64,000 bases of DNA, taken from Nocardia vaccinii NBRC 15922 (GTDB lineage: Bacteria; Actinomycetota; Actinomycetes; Mycobacteriales; Mycobacteriaceae). The notes beneath the pieces are model-generated. The model did no database searches. It saw only the letters and a program-made list of their open reading frames with translations, and had not been told where the DNA came from. Numbering within the stretch: the stretch's first letter is position 1; every line of letters starts with the position of its first letter. Below are positions 50,819-58,597 of the stretch, piece by piece. Location: contig NZ_BDCC01000028.1 in NCBI RefSeq assembly GCF_001613305.1, forward strand, positions 62,001 through 126,000. The letters are read 5' to 3'. Position numbers and translations under genes: made by a program.

Positions 50819-51697
50819 ATGAGTTCTGTGCCACCGTTACGTACTTTGTGCGGGAAAACGGTGGCTACGGATCGGGCTCTGGTGATGGCGATCGTGAATC
50901 GCACGCCCGACTCGTTCTACGACCGGGGAGCCACGTTTTCCGATGACGCGGCGTTGTCGGCGGTGGACCGGGCGGTGGCCGAGGGGGCCGATCTGGTCGA
51001 TATCGGCGGGGTGAAGGCGGGGCCGGGGGACGTTGTGGACGCGGCCGAGGAGACTCGGCGGGTGGTGCCGTTCGTGGCGGCGATTCGAGAGCGGTATCCC
51101 GAACTGTTGATCAGTGTGGACACCTGGCGTGGGGAGGTGGCGCGCGCCGCGGTGGCCGAGGGCGCGGATCTGATCAACGACACCTGGGCGGGGGCCGACC
51201 CCGATCTGGCCGGTGTGGCCGCGGAAACGGGTGCGGGGATCGTGTGCAGTCATACCGGGGGCGCTCGGCCGCGCACGCGTCCGCATCGGGTGCGCTATAC
51301 CGATGTGGTGGCGCAGGTCACCGAGACGGTGGTACGGGCGGCGGAGAGCGCCGCGGCCGCGGGGGTGGCGAAGGATTCGATCCTCATCGATCCGACGCAC
51401 GATTTCGGCAAGAACACCTATCACGGGCTCGAACTGTTGCGTGCCGTGGACATTCTTGTAAATACCGGGTGGCCGGTCTTGATGGCGCTGAGTAATAAGG
51501 ATTTCATCGGAGAGACATTGGGTGTCGGCCTATCCGAGCGATTGGAGGGCACGTTGGCGGCGACGGCATGGGCAGCCGCGGCCGGCGCCCGCGTCTTTCG
51601 AGTCCATGAGGTCGCCGCGACCCGGCGAGTGGTGGACATGATCGCGGCCATACAGGGCATCCGTCCTCCCGCACGAACTCTGCGAGGTCTGGTATGA
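50819..51697 (+). CDS. folP2: Dihydropteroate synthase homologue FolP2
   Basis: 292 residues from ATG 50819, 6 nt after a -10-like TACAGT (50807-50812). Pterin-binding barrel: ALVMAIVNRTPDSFYDRG, GADLVDIGGVKAGPG, ISVDTWRGEVARAAV, LINDTWAGADPDL, ILIDPTHDFGKNTYH. In mycobacteria FolP2 lacks DHPS activity and sits before gpgS, as here (4-bp overlap). It is likely to be linked to glucosylglycerate or lipopolysaccharide metabolism rather than folate. Confidence 0.92.
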   Translation: MSSVPPLRTLCGKTVATDRALVMAIVNRTPDSFYDRGATFSDDAALSAVDRAVAEGADLVDIGGVKAGPGDVVDAAEETRRVVPFVAAIRERYPELLISVDTWRGEVARAAVAEGADLINDTWAGADPDLAGVAAETGAGIVCSHTGGARPRTRPHRVRYTDVVAQVTETVVRAAESAAAAGVAKDSILIDPTHDFGKNTYHGLELLRAVDILVNTGWPVLMALSNKDFIGETLGVGLSERLEGTLAATAWAAAAGARVFRVHEVAATRRVVDMIAAIQGIRPPARTLRGLV

Positions 51698-52641
51698 CAA
51701 CCAACCCCGACCGTATTCCCGACAACACCTGGGCCACCAGCAACACCTGGGACCGCCCGGATTGGACCGTCGACGAACTCGTCGCCGCCAAAGCGGGCCG
51801 CACTGTCTCGGTGGTGCTGCCCGCACTGAACGAGGAGAACACCGTCGCCGAGGTGGTGGCGAGCATTCTGCCGCTGCTGGGCAGCCTCGTGGACGAGCTG
51901 GTGGTGCTGGACTCCGGTTCCACCGACGCCACCGCCGAACGCGCCCGTGCCGCCGGAGCACGCGTGGTCAGCCGCGAACAGGCTGTGCCGGAATTGGATC
52001 CGGTCCCGGGCAAGGGTGAGGTGTTGTGGCGTTCGCTGGCGGTCACGTCCGGTGATCTGATCGCGTTCGTCGACTCCGATCTGATCGATCCGGATCCGTC
52101 CTTCGTCCCGCGGCTGCTCGGTCCGCTGCTGACCGTGCCGGATATGCATCTGGTGAAGGCGTACTACCGTCGTCCGCTGCGGCAGGGCCGGACGGTCGAC
52201 CACAACGGCGGCGGCCGGGTCACCGAACTCGTGGCCCGCCCCCTGCTCGCGGCGCTGCGCCCGGACCTGTCCGCGGTGTTGCAACCGCTCGGCGGTGAAT
52301 ACGCCGGAACCCGGGAATTGCTCACCGCGGTCCCGTTCGCCCCCGGCTACGGCGTCGAGATCGGCCTGCTGCTGGACACTTACGACCTGCTCGGCATGTC
52401 CGCCATCGGCCAGGTCAACCTCGGGGTGCGCACCCACCGCAACCGTCCCCTGTCCGACCTGGGCGTGATGAGCCGCCAGATCATGGGAACCGTCCTGGGC
52501 CGCACCGGAATTCGCGATTCGGGCGCGGCCCTGACCCAATTCCCGCTGGTGGGAGACGAATTCACGGCGTTGACCACAGCGGTCTCGCTGGAGGATCGCC
52601 CCCCGATGAACACATTGCGTCCGGCGGTCGTGGCCGCGTAG
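51694..52641 (+). CDS. gpgS: Glucosyl-3-phosphoglycerate synthase GpgS
   Basis: 315 residues; ATG overlaps the folP2 stop (ATGA). GT81 enzyme: SVVLPALNEENTVAEVVASI, VLDSGSTDATAERA, metal-binding DSD (127-129) in LIAFVDSDLIDPDPSF, and GEYAGTRELLTAVPFAPGYG. It joins glucose from UDP-glucose to 3-phosphoglycerate, the first step to methylglucose lipopolysaccharides. Same place as Rv1208. Confidence 0.96.
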   Translation: MTTNPDRIPDNTWATSNTWDRPDWTVDELVAAKAGRTVSVVLPALNEENTVAEVVASILPLLGSLVDELVVLDSGSTDATAERARAAGARVVSREQAVPELDPVPGKGEVLWRSLAVTSGDLIAFVDSDLIDPDPSFVPRLLGPLLTVPDMHLVKAYYRRPLRQGRTVDHNGGGRVTELVARPLLAALRPDLSAVLQPLGGEYAGTRELLTAVPFAPGYGVEIGLLLDTYDLLGMSAIGQVNLGVRTHRNRPLSDLGVMSRQIMGTVLGRTGIRDSGAALTQFPLVGDEFTALTTAVSLEDRPPMNTLRPAVVAA

Positions 52642-52677
52642 GCGGGACGGAGGGGAGCATCGTCCGTCCCGCCGGAC

Positions 52678-54222
52678 TCAGGGTGTTCGCGTGGCTCGCA
52701 TCGTCGCGCGAACCTCGCTCTTGAGGACCTTGCCGACCTTCGATCGGGGTAGTTCGGACCAGATCTCGACGTCCTTCGGCGTCTTCACGCTTCCGATCCG
52801 TTCCTTCACGAAGGCGATGATCTCCTCGACCGCGACCTCGTGACCAGGGCGCAATTCGACTGCGGCGCTGACGCGTTCGCCCCATTTGGGGTCGGGGAGC
52901 CCCACGACCGCCGACTCCTTCACCGCGGGATGCGCGGTCAGCGCCTGCTCCACCTCCGCCGAGTACACGTTGAACCCGCCGGTGATGATCATGTCCTTCG
53001 CGCGGTCGACGACGAACAGCAATCCCTCATCGTCCAGATAGCCGATGTCGCCGGTGTGGTGCCATCCGAACGCGCCGACTTCTGCTGTCGCCTCGGGGTT
53101 TTCGTGATAGCCGTCCATGACCAGCGGTCCGCGGACGACGATCTCGCCGCGCTCTCCCCGGGGAAGCAGCGAGCCCTTCTCGTCCATGATGGCGACCGTG
53201 GTGAGCGGAGTCGGCCGGCCCGCCGAGGTGAGCCGCTCGGTCGCCACCGACCCGTCCGGGCGGAAGTGGTCGTCGGGCGCCAGCGTCGCGATCATGTTCG
53301 GCGCCTCGGTCTGTCCGAACAGCTGGCCGAGAACCGGCCCGATCCGGTGCAGTGCCTCCGCCAGCCGGGTCGGCGACATCGGGGCCGCCCCGTACCACAG
53401 GCACCGCAGCGAACCGAGGTCGCGGTCGTCCAGGTCCGGATGGTCCAGCACGCCGTAGACGACCGTCGGCGGGAGAAAGGCGTGCGTGATGCGGTGCCGC
53501 TCGATCAACGCGAGGAACTCGCCGATGTCGGGCGACGGCATGATCACGACCTCGCCGCCGAGGCTCAGGATCGGAAAGGTCAGCACGCCCGCCGAATGGG
53601 TCAGTGGCGCGAGCGCGAGATATCTCGGCCGCTCGCCGAACGGATAGCTCATCAGCGCCAGGGCCGTCGAGGTCATGATGTTGTCCTCGGTGAGCCGCAC
53701 GCCCTTCGGCCGCCCGGTGGTGCCGCCGGTGCCGGCCAGCATGCACAGGCCGCCCTCGGGTCGGCGCGACTCGTCGGGTGCCGCGCGATGCGCGGCGACC
53801 CAGTCGTCGAAGCGCGTCGCCCACTCGATGTCACCGTCGAGGCAGACGAGCCATTCCAGGCGTGGCAGTTCCCCGCGGATCCGGTCGACGAGTGCGGCGA
53901 ACTTCTCCTGGAAGAACAGCAGCCGGCAGCCGAACAGATCGAACAACTGCCGGTTCTCATCGGCCTCGTTGCGAGGGTTCACCGGGCACCACACCGCGCC
54001 GGCCCGCGATATGCCGAACACACAGGTGAGTGCGAGGGGGTCGTTGGCGGACAACACCGCCACCCGATCGCCCGCCCCGATGCCGGTGTGCTGGAGCGCA
54101 CCGGCGATACGGACGGATCGATCCTGGACCTCGCCGTAAGTGGCGCTCACGCCGCCGGTCGTGAGGCAGGGCTCCGCACGACCGAGCGACGCGCCTTTGT
54201 CGAGATAGTCCGCGAGACGCAT
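52678..54222 (-). CDS. Acyl-CoA synthetase (FadD-like)
   Basis: 514 residues from ATG 54222. MLAGTGGTTGRPKGVRLTED (P-loop), WYGAAPMSPTRLAEALHRIG, QLFGQTEAPNMIATL, GWHHTGDIGYLDDEGLLFVV, DMIITGGFNVYSAEVEQALT, and catalytic Lys in RSKVGKVLKSE. Third gene of a cluster with a saccharopine-dehydrogenase-like protein (8-bp gap) and an SDR, under a divergent TetR. The substrate is probably a cyclic or branched acid, but the sequence does not say which. Confidence 0.9.
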   Translation of the reverse strand: MRLADYLDKGASLGRAEPCLTTGGVSATYGEVQDRSVRIAGALQHTGIGAGDRVAVLSANDPLALTCVFGISRAGAVWCPVNPRNEADENRQLFDLFGCRLLFFQEKFAALVDRIRGELPRLEWLVCLDGDIEWATRFDDWVAAHRAAPDESRRPEGGLCMLAGTGGTTGRPKGVRLTEDNIMTSTALALMSYPFGERPRYLALAPLTHSAGVLTFPILSLGGEVVIMPSPDIGEFLALIERHRITHAFLPPTVVYGVLDHPDLDDRDLGSLRCLWYGAAPMSPTRLAEALHRIGPVLGQLFGQTEAPNMIATLAPDDHFRPDGSVATERLTSAGRPTPLTTVAIMDEKGSLLPRGERGEIVVRGPLVMDGYHENPEATAEVGAFGWHHTGDIGYLDDEGLLFVVDRAKDMIITGGFNVYSAEVEQALTAHPAVKESAVVGLPDPKWGERVSAAVELRPGHEVAVEEIIAFVKERIGSVKTPKDVEIWSELPRSKVGKVLKSEVRATMRATRTP

Positions 54223-54230
54223 CGTCGACC

Positions 54231-55358
54231 TCAGTGGTGAACGGTGACAATCGGGTCCAGCACGAGGCCGAACGAGCGGAGCGTCCCGAGCAGTTCGCGG
54301 TGGCCGAAAGCCTGGCAGCTCGAGGCGAATCCGACGCGCCGTGGTGGGCCCTGCAGCAGTTCCGCGGCGGCGTGCGCGTTGAGCAGGGCCGTCTGCTTGT
54401 AGTTGCAGTTGCCGTGAATCACACAGTGCGCGCGCCCGAGCGGGCCCGAGGCGTATACCGAGTCCAGCGAGGTGTTGATCCGGGGGTTCTCCCGTGGCGG
54501 CATCTCGCTGCGGATCGCCGCCGACTGCTCGTCGATGATCCGGTACTTCTCCTCCTCCGACTTGCCCTCCATCTGCTGTAGCGCCGCGGCCACCAGCACC
54601 GGAACGCCCTGCATCAGTGGACGATTGAACACGCCGCCCAGTGCGCGGGCGTTGGCCACGCGCGGGTCGTTCTTGAACCACACCGGGTGCGAGGTGCCGC
54701 CCCACGGCAACGCCAGCCCGAGCTCGTGCTGGCCCGGCACGCTGACCGTGTAGAGCCCTTCCTCGGAAGGCCATTCGACGTACTCGTTCTGTTCGAGGTA
54801 GAACGCCTTGGCGAACGCCGCGTTGGTCAGGATGGTGTTGGTCGACGCGACGGTCGGATGGCCCTTCCAGAACACCTGGATGTCCAAGGTGTCCAGGCCG
54901 GGGTTCTCCAGGCAGATGTTCGCGGCGATCTCTCCGATCGAGTACATCTGCGCGAGGCCGGGCGTGAGAAGCAGTCCGCGCGAGGCGAAGTCGGCGCTAT
55001 AGCTGCTCTCGGCGTCGATCATCCAGTTCTGCTCGCCGTTGGTGTCGGTGTAGTGCGCCCCGATCTCGAGGCAGGCCTGTACGACCTCGTGACCGTAGCG
55101 GGCGAAGGGGCCGACCGTGTTGAGCACGACGCCCGCGCCCCGGAACGCCTCGGTCAGTGCGGCGGTGGTGTGCTCGACCTCGACGATCTCGTGGTCGACG
55201 GTGTCGATGCCCGGTACGGCCTCGACCGCGGCCTTGACGCGTCCGTGGTCGCGTCCGGCGGCCAGGAAGGGAATGTTGTACTCGCGCAGGTATTCACAGA
55301 TGAGACGACCGGTGTAACCGGAGGCTCCGTAGACGACGACGCGCTTGTCGGTGGGCAT
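54231..55358 (-). CDS. Saccharopine-dehydrogenase-like NAD(P)-binding protein
   Basis: 375 residues. N-terminal Rossmann motif VVVYGASGYTGRLICEYL (residues ~7-24), then GAGVVLNTVGPFARYG and HYTDTNGEQNWMIDAE, as in saccharopine-dehydrogenase-like and trans-acting enoyl-reductase families. The C-terminal part (HCVIHGNCNYKQTALLNAHA, FGHRELLGTLRSFGLVLDP) is less familiar. Middle gene of the TetR-controlled cluster, so it probably acts on the CoA thioester made by the ligase or a related intermediate. Confidence 0.82.
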   Translation of the reverse strand: MPTDKRVVVYGASGYTGRLICEYLREYNIPFLAAGRDHGRVKAAVEAVPGIDTVDHEIVEVEHTTAALTEAFRGAGVVLNTVGPFARYGHEVVQACLEIGAHYTDTNGEQNWMIDAESSYSADFASRGLLLTPGLAQMYSIGEIAANICLENPGLDTLDIQVFWKGHPTVASTNTILTNAAFAKAFYLEQNEYVEWPSEEGLYTVSVPGQHELGLALPWGGTSHPVWFKNDPRVANARALGGVFNRPLMQGVPVLVAAALQQMEGKSEEEKYRIIDEQSAAIRSEMPPRENPRINTSLDSVYASGPLGRAHCVIHGNCNYKQTALLNAHAAAELLQGPPRRVGFASSCQAFGHRELLGTLRSFGLVLDPIVTVHH

Positions 55359-55421
55359 GGCGGTACTCCTCGAAAGATCGGATATGAGCGAAAGCTGTTG
55401 TGGTAGTGCGGAACCGACGGG

Positions 55422-56225
55422 TTACATGCCCATGCCGCCGTCGACGGGCAGACCCGCTCCGGTGATGAATTTCGCCGCGTCCGAGGCGAGGAAGACCACG
55501 GCGTCGGCCATATCGTCGACCTGGCCGAGGCGGCCGAGCGGGGTCAGTTCGGCGACCGCCTGCGCGGCTGCCTCGGGGGAGGGGAACAGACCGAGTTCGG
55601 CGCAGTCGACGGCGAGCTTGTTGCCCATGGCGGTCGGGGTCAATGCCGGGTAGATGCAGTTGACCCGCACGCCGTACCCGAGTTTGCCGGATTCTGCCGC
55701 GGCGACCCTGGTCAGGCGGTCGATACCGGACTTGGTCGCCGAGTACATGCTGATGCCCGGGAACGCGATCGTCGCGGCGACCGACGCGATGTTGATCACC
55801 GCTCCACCGTTCCCGGCCGTGCCGCCGGGACGCATGGTGCGAAAGGCGTGCTTGATGCCCAGGGCCGTACCGAGCAGGTTGATCTCCAGCATCTTCGACG
55901 CGGCGACGGGGTCGAGGTCGACCAGCAGATCCGTGACCTCGATACCCGCGTTGTTCACGACGATGTCCAGCCCACCCAGGGCCTGCACCGTCGTGGCGAC
56001 CGCCGTCTCCCAGGCTGCGTCGTCGGTGACGTCGAAGGCGACGAACTCGGCCTTGACCCCCGTCTTGCGGAGCGCATCGACAGCCTGCTGACCTCCGTCG
56101 ACGTTGACGTCACCGATCGCCACCGAAGCTCCCGCCGCCGCCAGCGCCTGTGCCATGCCCGCCCCCAGGCCCTGCGCCCCGCCCGTCACCAATGCGGTAC
56201 GTCCGGCCAGGTTGTAGCTCGTCAT
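55422..56225 (-). CDS. Short-chain dehydrogenase/reductase of the acyl-CoA cluster
   Basis: 267 residues from ATG 56225. TGGAQGLGAGMA (residues ~14-25), acidic GDVN after strand 2 (prefers NAD), VVNNAGIEV, catalytic Ser in NIASVAAT, YSATK. C-terminal FITGAGLPVDGGMGM. First gene after the TetR operators, 63 bp before the next gene. Confidence 0.92.
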   Translation of the reverse strand: MTSYNLAGRTALVTGGAQGLGAGMAQALAAAGASVAIGDVNVDGGQQAVDALRKTGVKAEFVAFDVTDDAAWETAVATTVQALGGLDIVVNNAGIEVTDLLVDLDPVAASKMLEINLLGTALGIKHAFRTMRPGGTAGNGGAVINIASVAATIAFPGISMYSATKSGIDRLTRVAAAESGKLGYGVRVNCIYPALTPTAMGNKLAVDCAELGLFPSPEAAAQAVAELTPLGRLGQVDDMADAVVFLASDAAKFITGAGLPVDGGMGM

Positions 56226-56317
56226 GTGGATACCTCTTCGTTGAGATCCGCAAGCGCGAGGGGCTCGCGGGTGTGATGTAAGGCACATGTGGTGTGCCGT
56301 AGGCCACAGTAAGTGAG

Positions 56318-56381
56318 AGTCTTGACAGTCGTCAAGACTTTCTTTGACAGTCGTCAAGATATTCTTGGACGCTTGTCAAAG
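56318..56381. promoter_or_regulatory. Cluster of TetR operators
   Basis: Site 1 is a perfect 22-bp dyad: AGTCTTGAC (56318-56326), AGTC, GTCAAGACT (56331-56339). Site 2, TTTGACAGTCGTCAAG (56343-56358), shares the core TTGAC-AGTC-GTCAA. Site 3 around 56364-56381 (CTTGGACGCTTGTCAAAG) is a weaker copy. They lie between the divergent SDR and TetR genes. Confidence 0.75.
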
Positions 56382-56443
56382 GATGCTGATCCGCTACCGC
56401 TACACTCGGAGGGCAGATACGACGTGACCCGACAGGATTCGAT

Positions 56444-57121
56444 GTGACGCAGGTCGTCGGCCCCAAAGCTCGTGTGGAAGAACGCGCCCGCGACAAGTTC
56501 CAGGCGCGGCGTACCGAGCTGGCCAGGGCGACCCTGCACACGCTGGCGGAACTCGGCTACGCACGCACCAGCCTGCGTGAGATCGCGCAGAACTCCGAGT
56601 ACTCGCACGGTGTGCTGCACTATTACTTCTCGGACAAGCTCGATCTGATCGCCCACGCCGTGCGCGAGTATGAAGCGGTCTGTGTCACCCGATACGACGA
56701 GGTCGTCGCCGCGGCCGAGAGCGCCGAGGAACTCCGCGCCGAGTTCACCGCCACCTTCTTCGGCACGTTGGCGGCCGATGCCGCGGTCCACCGGCTCTGG
56801 TACGACCTACGCAACCAGAGTCTGTTCGACGACTCCTTCCGTGCCGACGTCCTCGACATCGATGCTCGCCGCGAGCAGATGATCTGGCGGGTGGTCGCGC
56901 GCTATTGCGAACTGTCCGGCACCGAACCGGCCCTGAGCTCCGCTACCGCCTATGTCACCATCGACGGGATCTTCCAGCGCGCGCTGCTGCACCACATCGC
57001 CGGCCGAACAGCCGAGACCGATACGGCCCGCGATCAGCTGAACGCGGTGTTCGCCCTGCTGGCCACTCCTTGCGGTCGAGCTCGGGCCACGGCCGGCGAT
57101 TCACCGGCGAATCCGTCCTGA
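56444..57121 (+). CDS. TetR-family regulator of the acyl-CoA cluster
   Basis: 225 residues from GTG 56444 with ACAGGA upstream. HTH TSLREIAQNSEYSHGVLHYY at residues ~44-63, then FSDKLDLIAHAV. Divergent from the SDR-dehydrogenase-ligase cluster with at least two strong operators in between. It probably represses both directions until a pathway acyl-CoA or acid binds. Confidence 0.9.
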   Translation: MTQVVGPKARVEERARDKFQARRTELARATLHTLAELGYARTSLREIAQNSEYSHGVLHYYFSDKLDLIAHAVREYEAVCVTRYDEVVAAAESAEELRAEFTATFFGTLAADAAVHRLWYDLRNQSLFDDSFRADVLDIDARREQMIWRVVARYCELSGTEPALSSATAYVTIDGIFQRALLHHIAGRTAETDTARDQLNAVFALLATPCGRARATAGDSPANPS

Positions 57122-57122
57122 G

Positions 57123-57139
57123 GCGTTGCGCGCCAACGC
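57123..57139. terminator. Small hairpin between convergent genes
   Basis: GCGTTG (57123-57128) pairs with CAACGC (57134-57139) just after the TetR stop. Weak, no U-tract. Confidence 0.3.
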
Positions 57140-57193
57140 AATTCGCGTGGGCCGGGTGGAGTTGCGGCCCGCGGGCGATCGCCGAGCCCGCCG

Positions 57194-58030
57194 TCACCGC
57201 TCGTGGCGGTAGATGGGCGTGAGCAGGTCCGCCTCGAGCGGTTCGCCGGTATTGCGGTCGTAGCGGACGCCGACCACAGCGGAGAACGGGTGCGTGCCCG
57301 CGCGTTCGTGGAGGGTGGCCAGGCGGGTCGCGAGCAGGCGGATCGCGCCGAGGGATCCGGGCGGGTGCAGGCCGTCGATGAGCAGGACGGTGCCCTGGCT
57401 GTCGGGCCGGTGTAGACGGGCCAGATAGGCGATGTCGTAGGGTTCGGTGCCGCCGGGGCGGTAGACGCGGCGGGCCGCCCGATCCTCGATTCCGCGACGC
57501 ACCCGTCCGGCGCGGGCGATGGTGCGGCGCAGGCGCGGATCGGCGGCGGCCAGATAACGCAGGCTCGGTGAGAGCTCCGGACCGCCCAGGACGATCAGCC
57601 CGTCCCGTTCGAGATCCAGCACCCGGCCGGGTAGGAAACGTTCGACGGTCACCGAGAAGCCCAGCTCACGGAGTAATTCCTGGAGGCGGTGCGGCGCCGT
57701 GGCATCGGGCGCGCCGACCAGCGGTGCGGTGCGGGTGGTGCTGCGTAGCTCCGGGGTGAGGATGGTCAGCGGGCCGTGTCCGAAGAACAGGCCCTCGGGT
57801 ACCGGCCCCTGCGTGCTCACCTGATGGATTCGGGCTCGCGAAAGCCCCGCGGCCGCACCGATTTTGGCGAAGGTCCACCCTTCGGCATGCAGGTCTCGGA
57901 TGACCGCGCGCCGGATGCGCGTGAGCTCGTTGATGGTCTGTTGCGCTTGGGCAACTCCGTCGGTGGCCGCCTTGAGGCGCTCGACCTTGTCATCGATCGC
58001 GAACACCCGTGCCACCTCATCGGCCGACAT
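57194..58030 (-). CDS. HTH regulator with a conserved actinobacterial effector domain
   Basis: 278 residues. The start is 8 nt after TAGACT (58044-58039), so leaderless is possible. The N-terminal part has a helix (residues ~15-40) and an HTH (WTFAKIGAAAGLSRARIHQV, 52-71) like sigma region 4. The C-terminal ~190 residues have strands in ALVGAPDATAPHRLQELLRE, LIVLGGPELSPSLRYLAAADPR, PYDIAYLARLHRP, GTVLLIDGLHPPGSLGAIRL, and a final RYDRNTGEPLEADLLTPIY. I believe this pattern recurs in actinobacterial HTH proteins of unknown role. The GGP and GLHPPGSLGA motifs suggest a nucleotide- or ligand-binding domain. Confidence 0.75.
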   Translation of the reverse strand: MSADEVARVFAIDDKVERLKAATDGVAQAQQTINELTRIRRAVIRDLHAEGWTFAKIGAAAGLSRARIHQVSTQGPVPEGLFFGHGPLTILTPELRSTTRTAPLVGAPDATAPHRLQELLRELGFSVTVERFLPGRVLDLERDGLIVLGGPELSPSLRYLAAADPRLRRTIARAGRVRRGIEDRAARRVYRPGGTEPYDIAYLARLHRPDSQGTVLLIDGLHPPGSLGAIRLLATRLATLHERAGTHPFSAVVGVRYDRNTGEPLEADLLTPIYRHER

Positions 58031-58162
58031 GTGCGCAGTCTAGATACCTCGACAGCGGTATGCGTCTAGACCGCTTGACGTGGCATTTCCGATCAGCGCC
58101 CCTCGTCGGGGCTCTACCTTGCCGAACACCGCTGGACGACCGGCCGGTCCGGCTCGAAATCG

Positions 58163-58588
58163 TTATGTCGCGTCGGAATCGATGGGTGGCTTCTCGTTGT
58201 GTCCCAGCGGTTTCGGCGAGGGCGCGGCCGGCGGGGTGTACGGCGCAACCGGCTCCGACGAAGTACCGCTCGGTTTGTCGAAATTGCCGGTGAACAGCGA
58301 ATCGTCCCCGTTCAACAGGTGTTTGGTCACCATCGAACGCGGCGACATCCCGCGCAACTCGTCCAGCGGCTTGCGCAACTCGTTGAATTCGTCGAGGGGT
58401 TTGCGCAGTTCGTCGAACTCCGGACCGAGTTCACTGCGCAGCTGGCTGGTGGCGCCACTCGCGTAATCGCGCACCTGACGCAGACTCTGCGCGGTCCAGC
58501 GGATAGCCCCGGGCAACCGTTCCGGCCCGAGCACGACCAAGGCGGCAACCACCAGGATCATCATCTCGGGCCAGCCGATATCGAACAT
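58163..58588 (-). CDS. tatB: Sec-independent translocase component TatB
   Basis: 141 residues. N-terminal membrane helix WPEMMILVVAALVVLGPERLP, then the amphipathic helix AIRWTAQSLRQVRDYA, then a charged region in which ELRKPLDE occurs twice in tandem (about residues 59-78), and a Pro/Lys-rich C-terminus. TatB forms the receptor of the Tat pathway with TatC, here serving exports such as the DUF1906 protein. Follows htrA (9 bp), as in Rv1223-Rv1224. Confidence 0.93.
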   Translation of the reverse strand: MFDIGWPEMMILVVAALVVLGPERLPGAIRWTAQSLRQVRDYASGATSQLRSELGPEFDELRKPLDEFNELRKPLDELRGMSPRSMVTKHLLNGDDSLFTGNFDKPSGTSSEPVAPYTPPAAPSPKPLGHNEKPPIDSDAT

Positions 58589-58597
58589 GAGACCAGG

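Noticed and set aside
58039..58070. Operator made of two TCTAGA sites before the HTH gene
   Set aside because: Two self-complementary hexamers with only partial pairing between them. Part of it serves as a likely -10 element, so the evidence for a separate operator is too weak.
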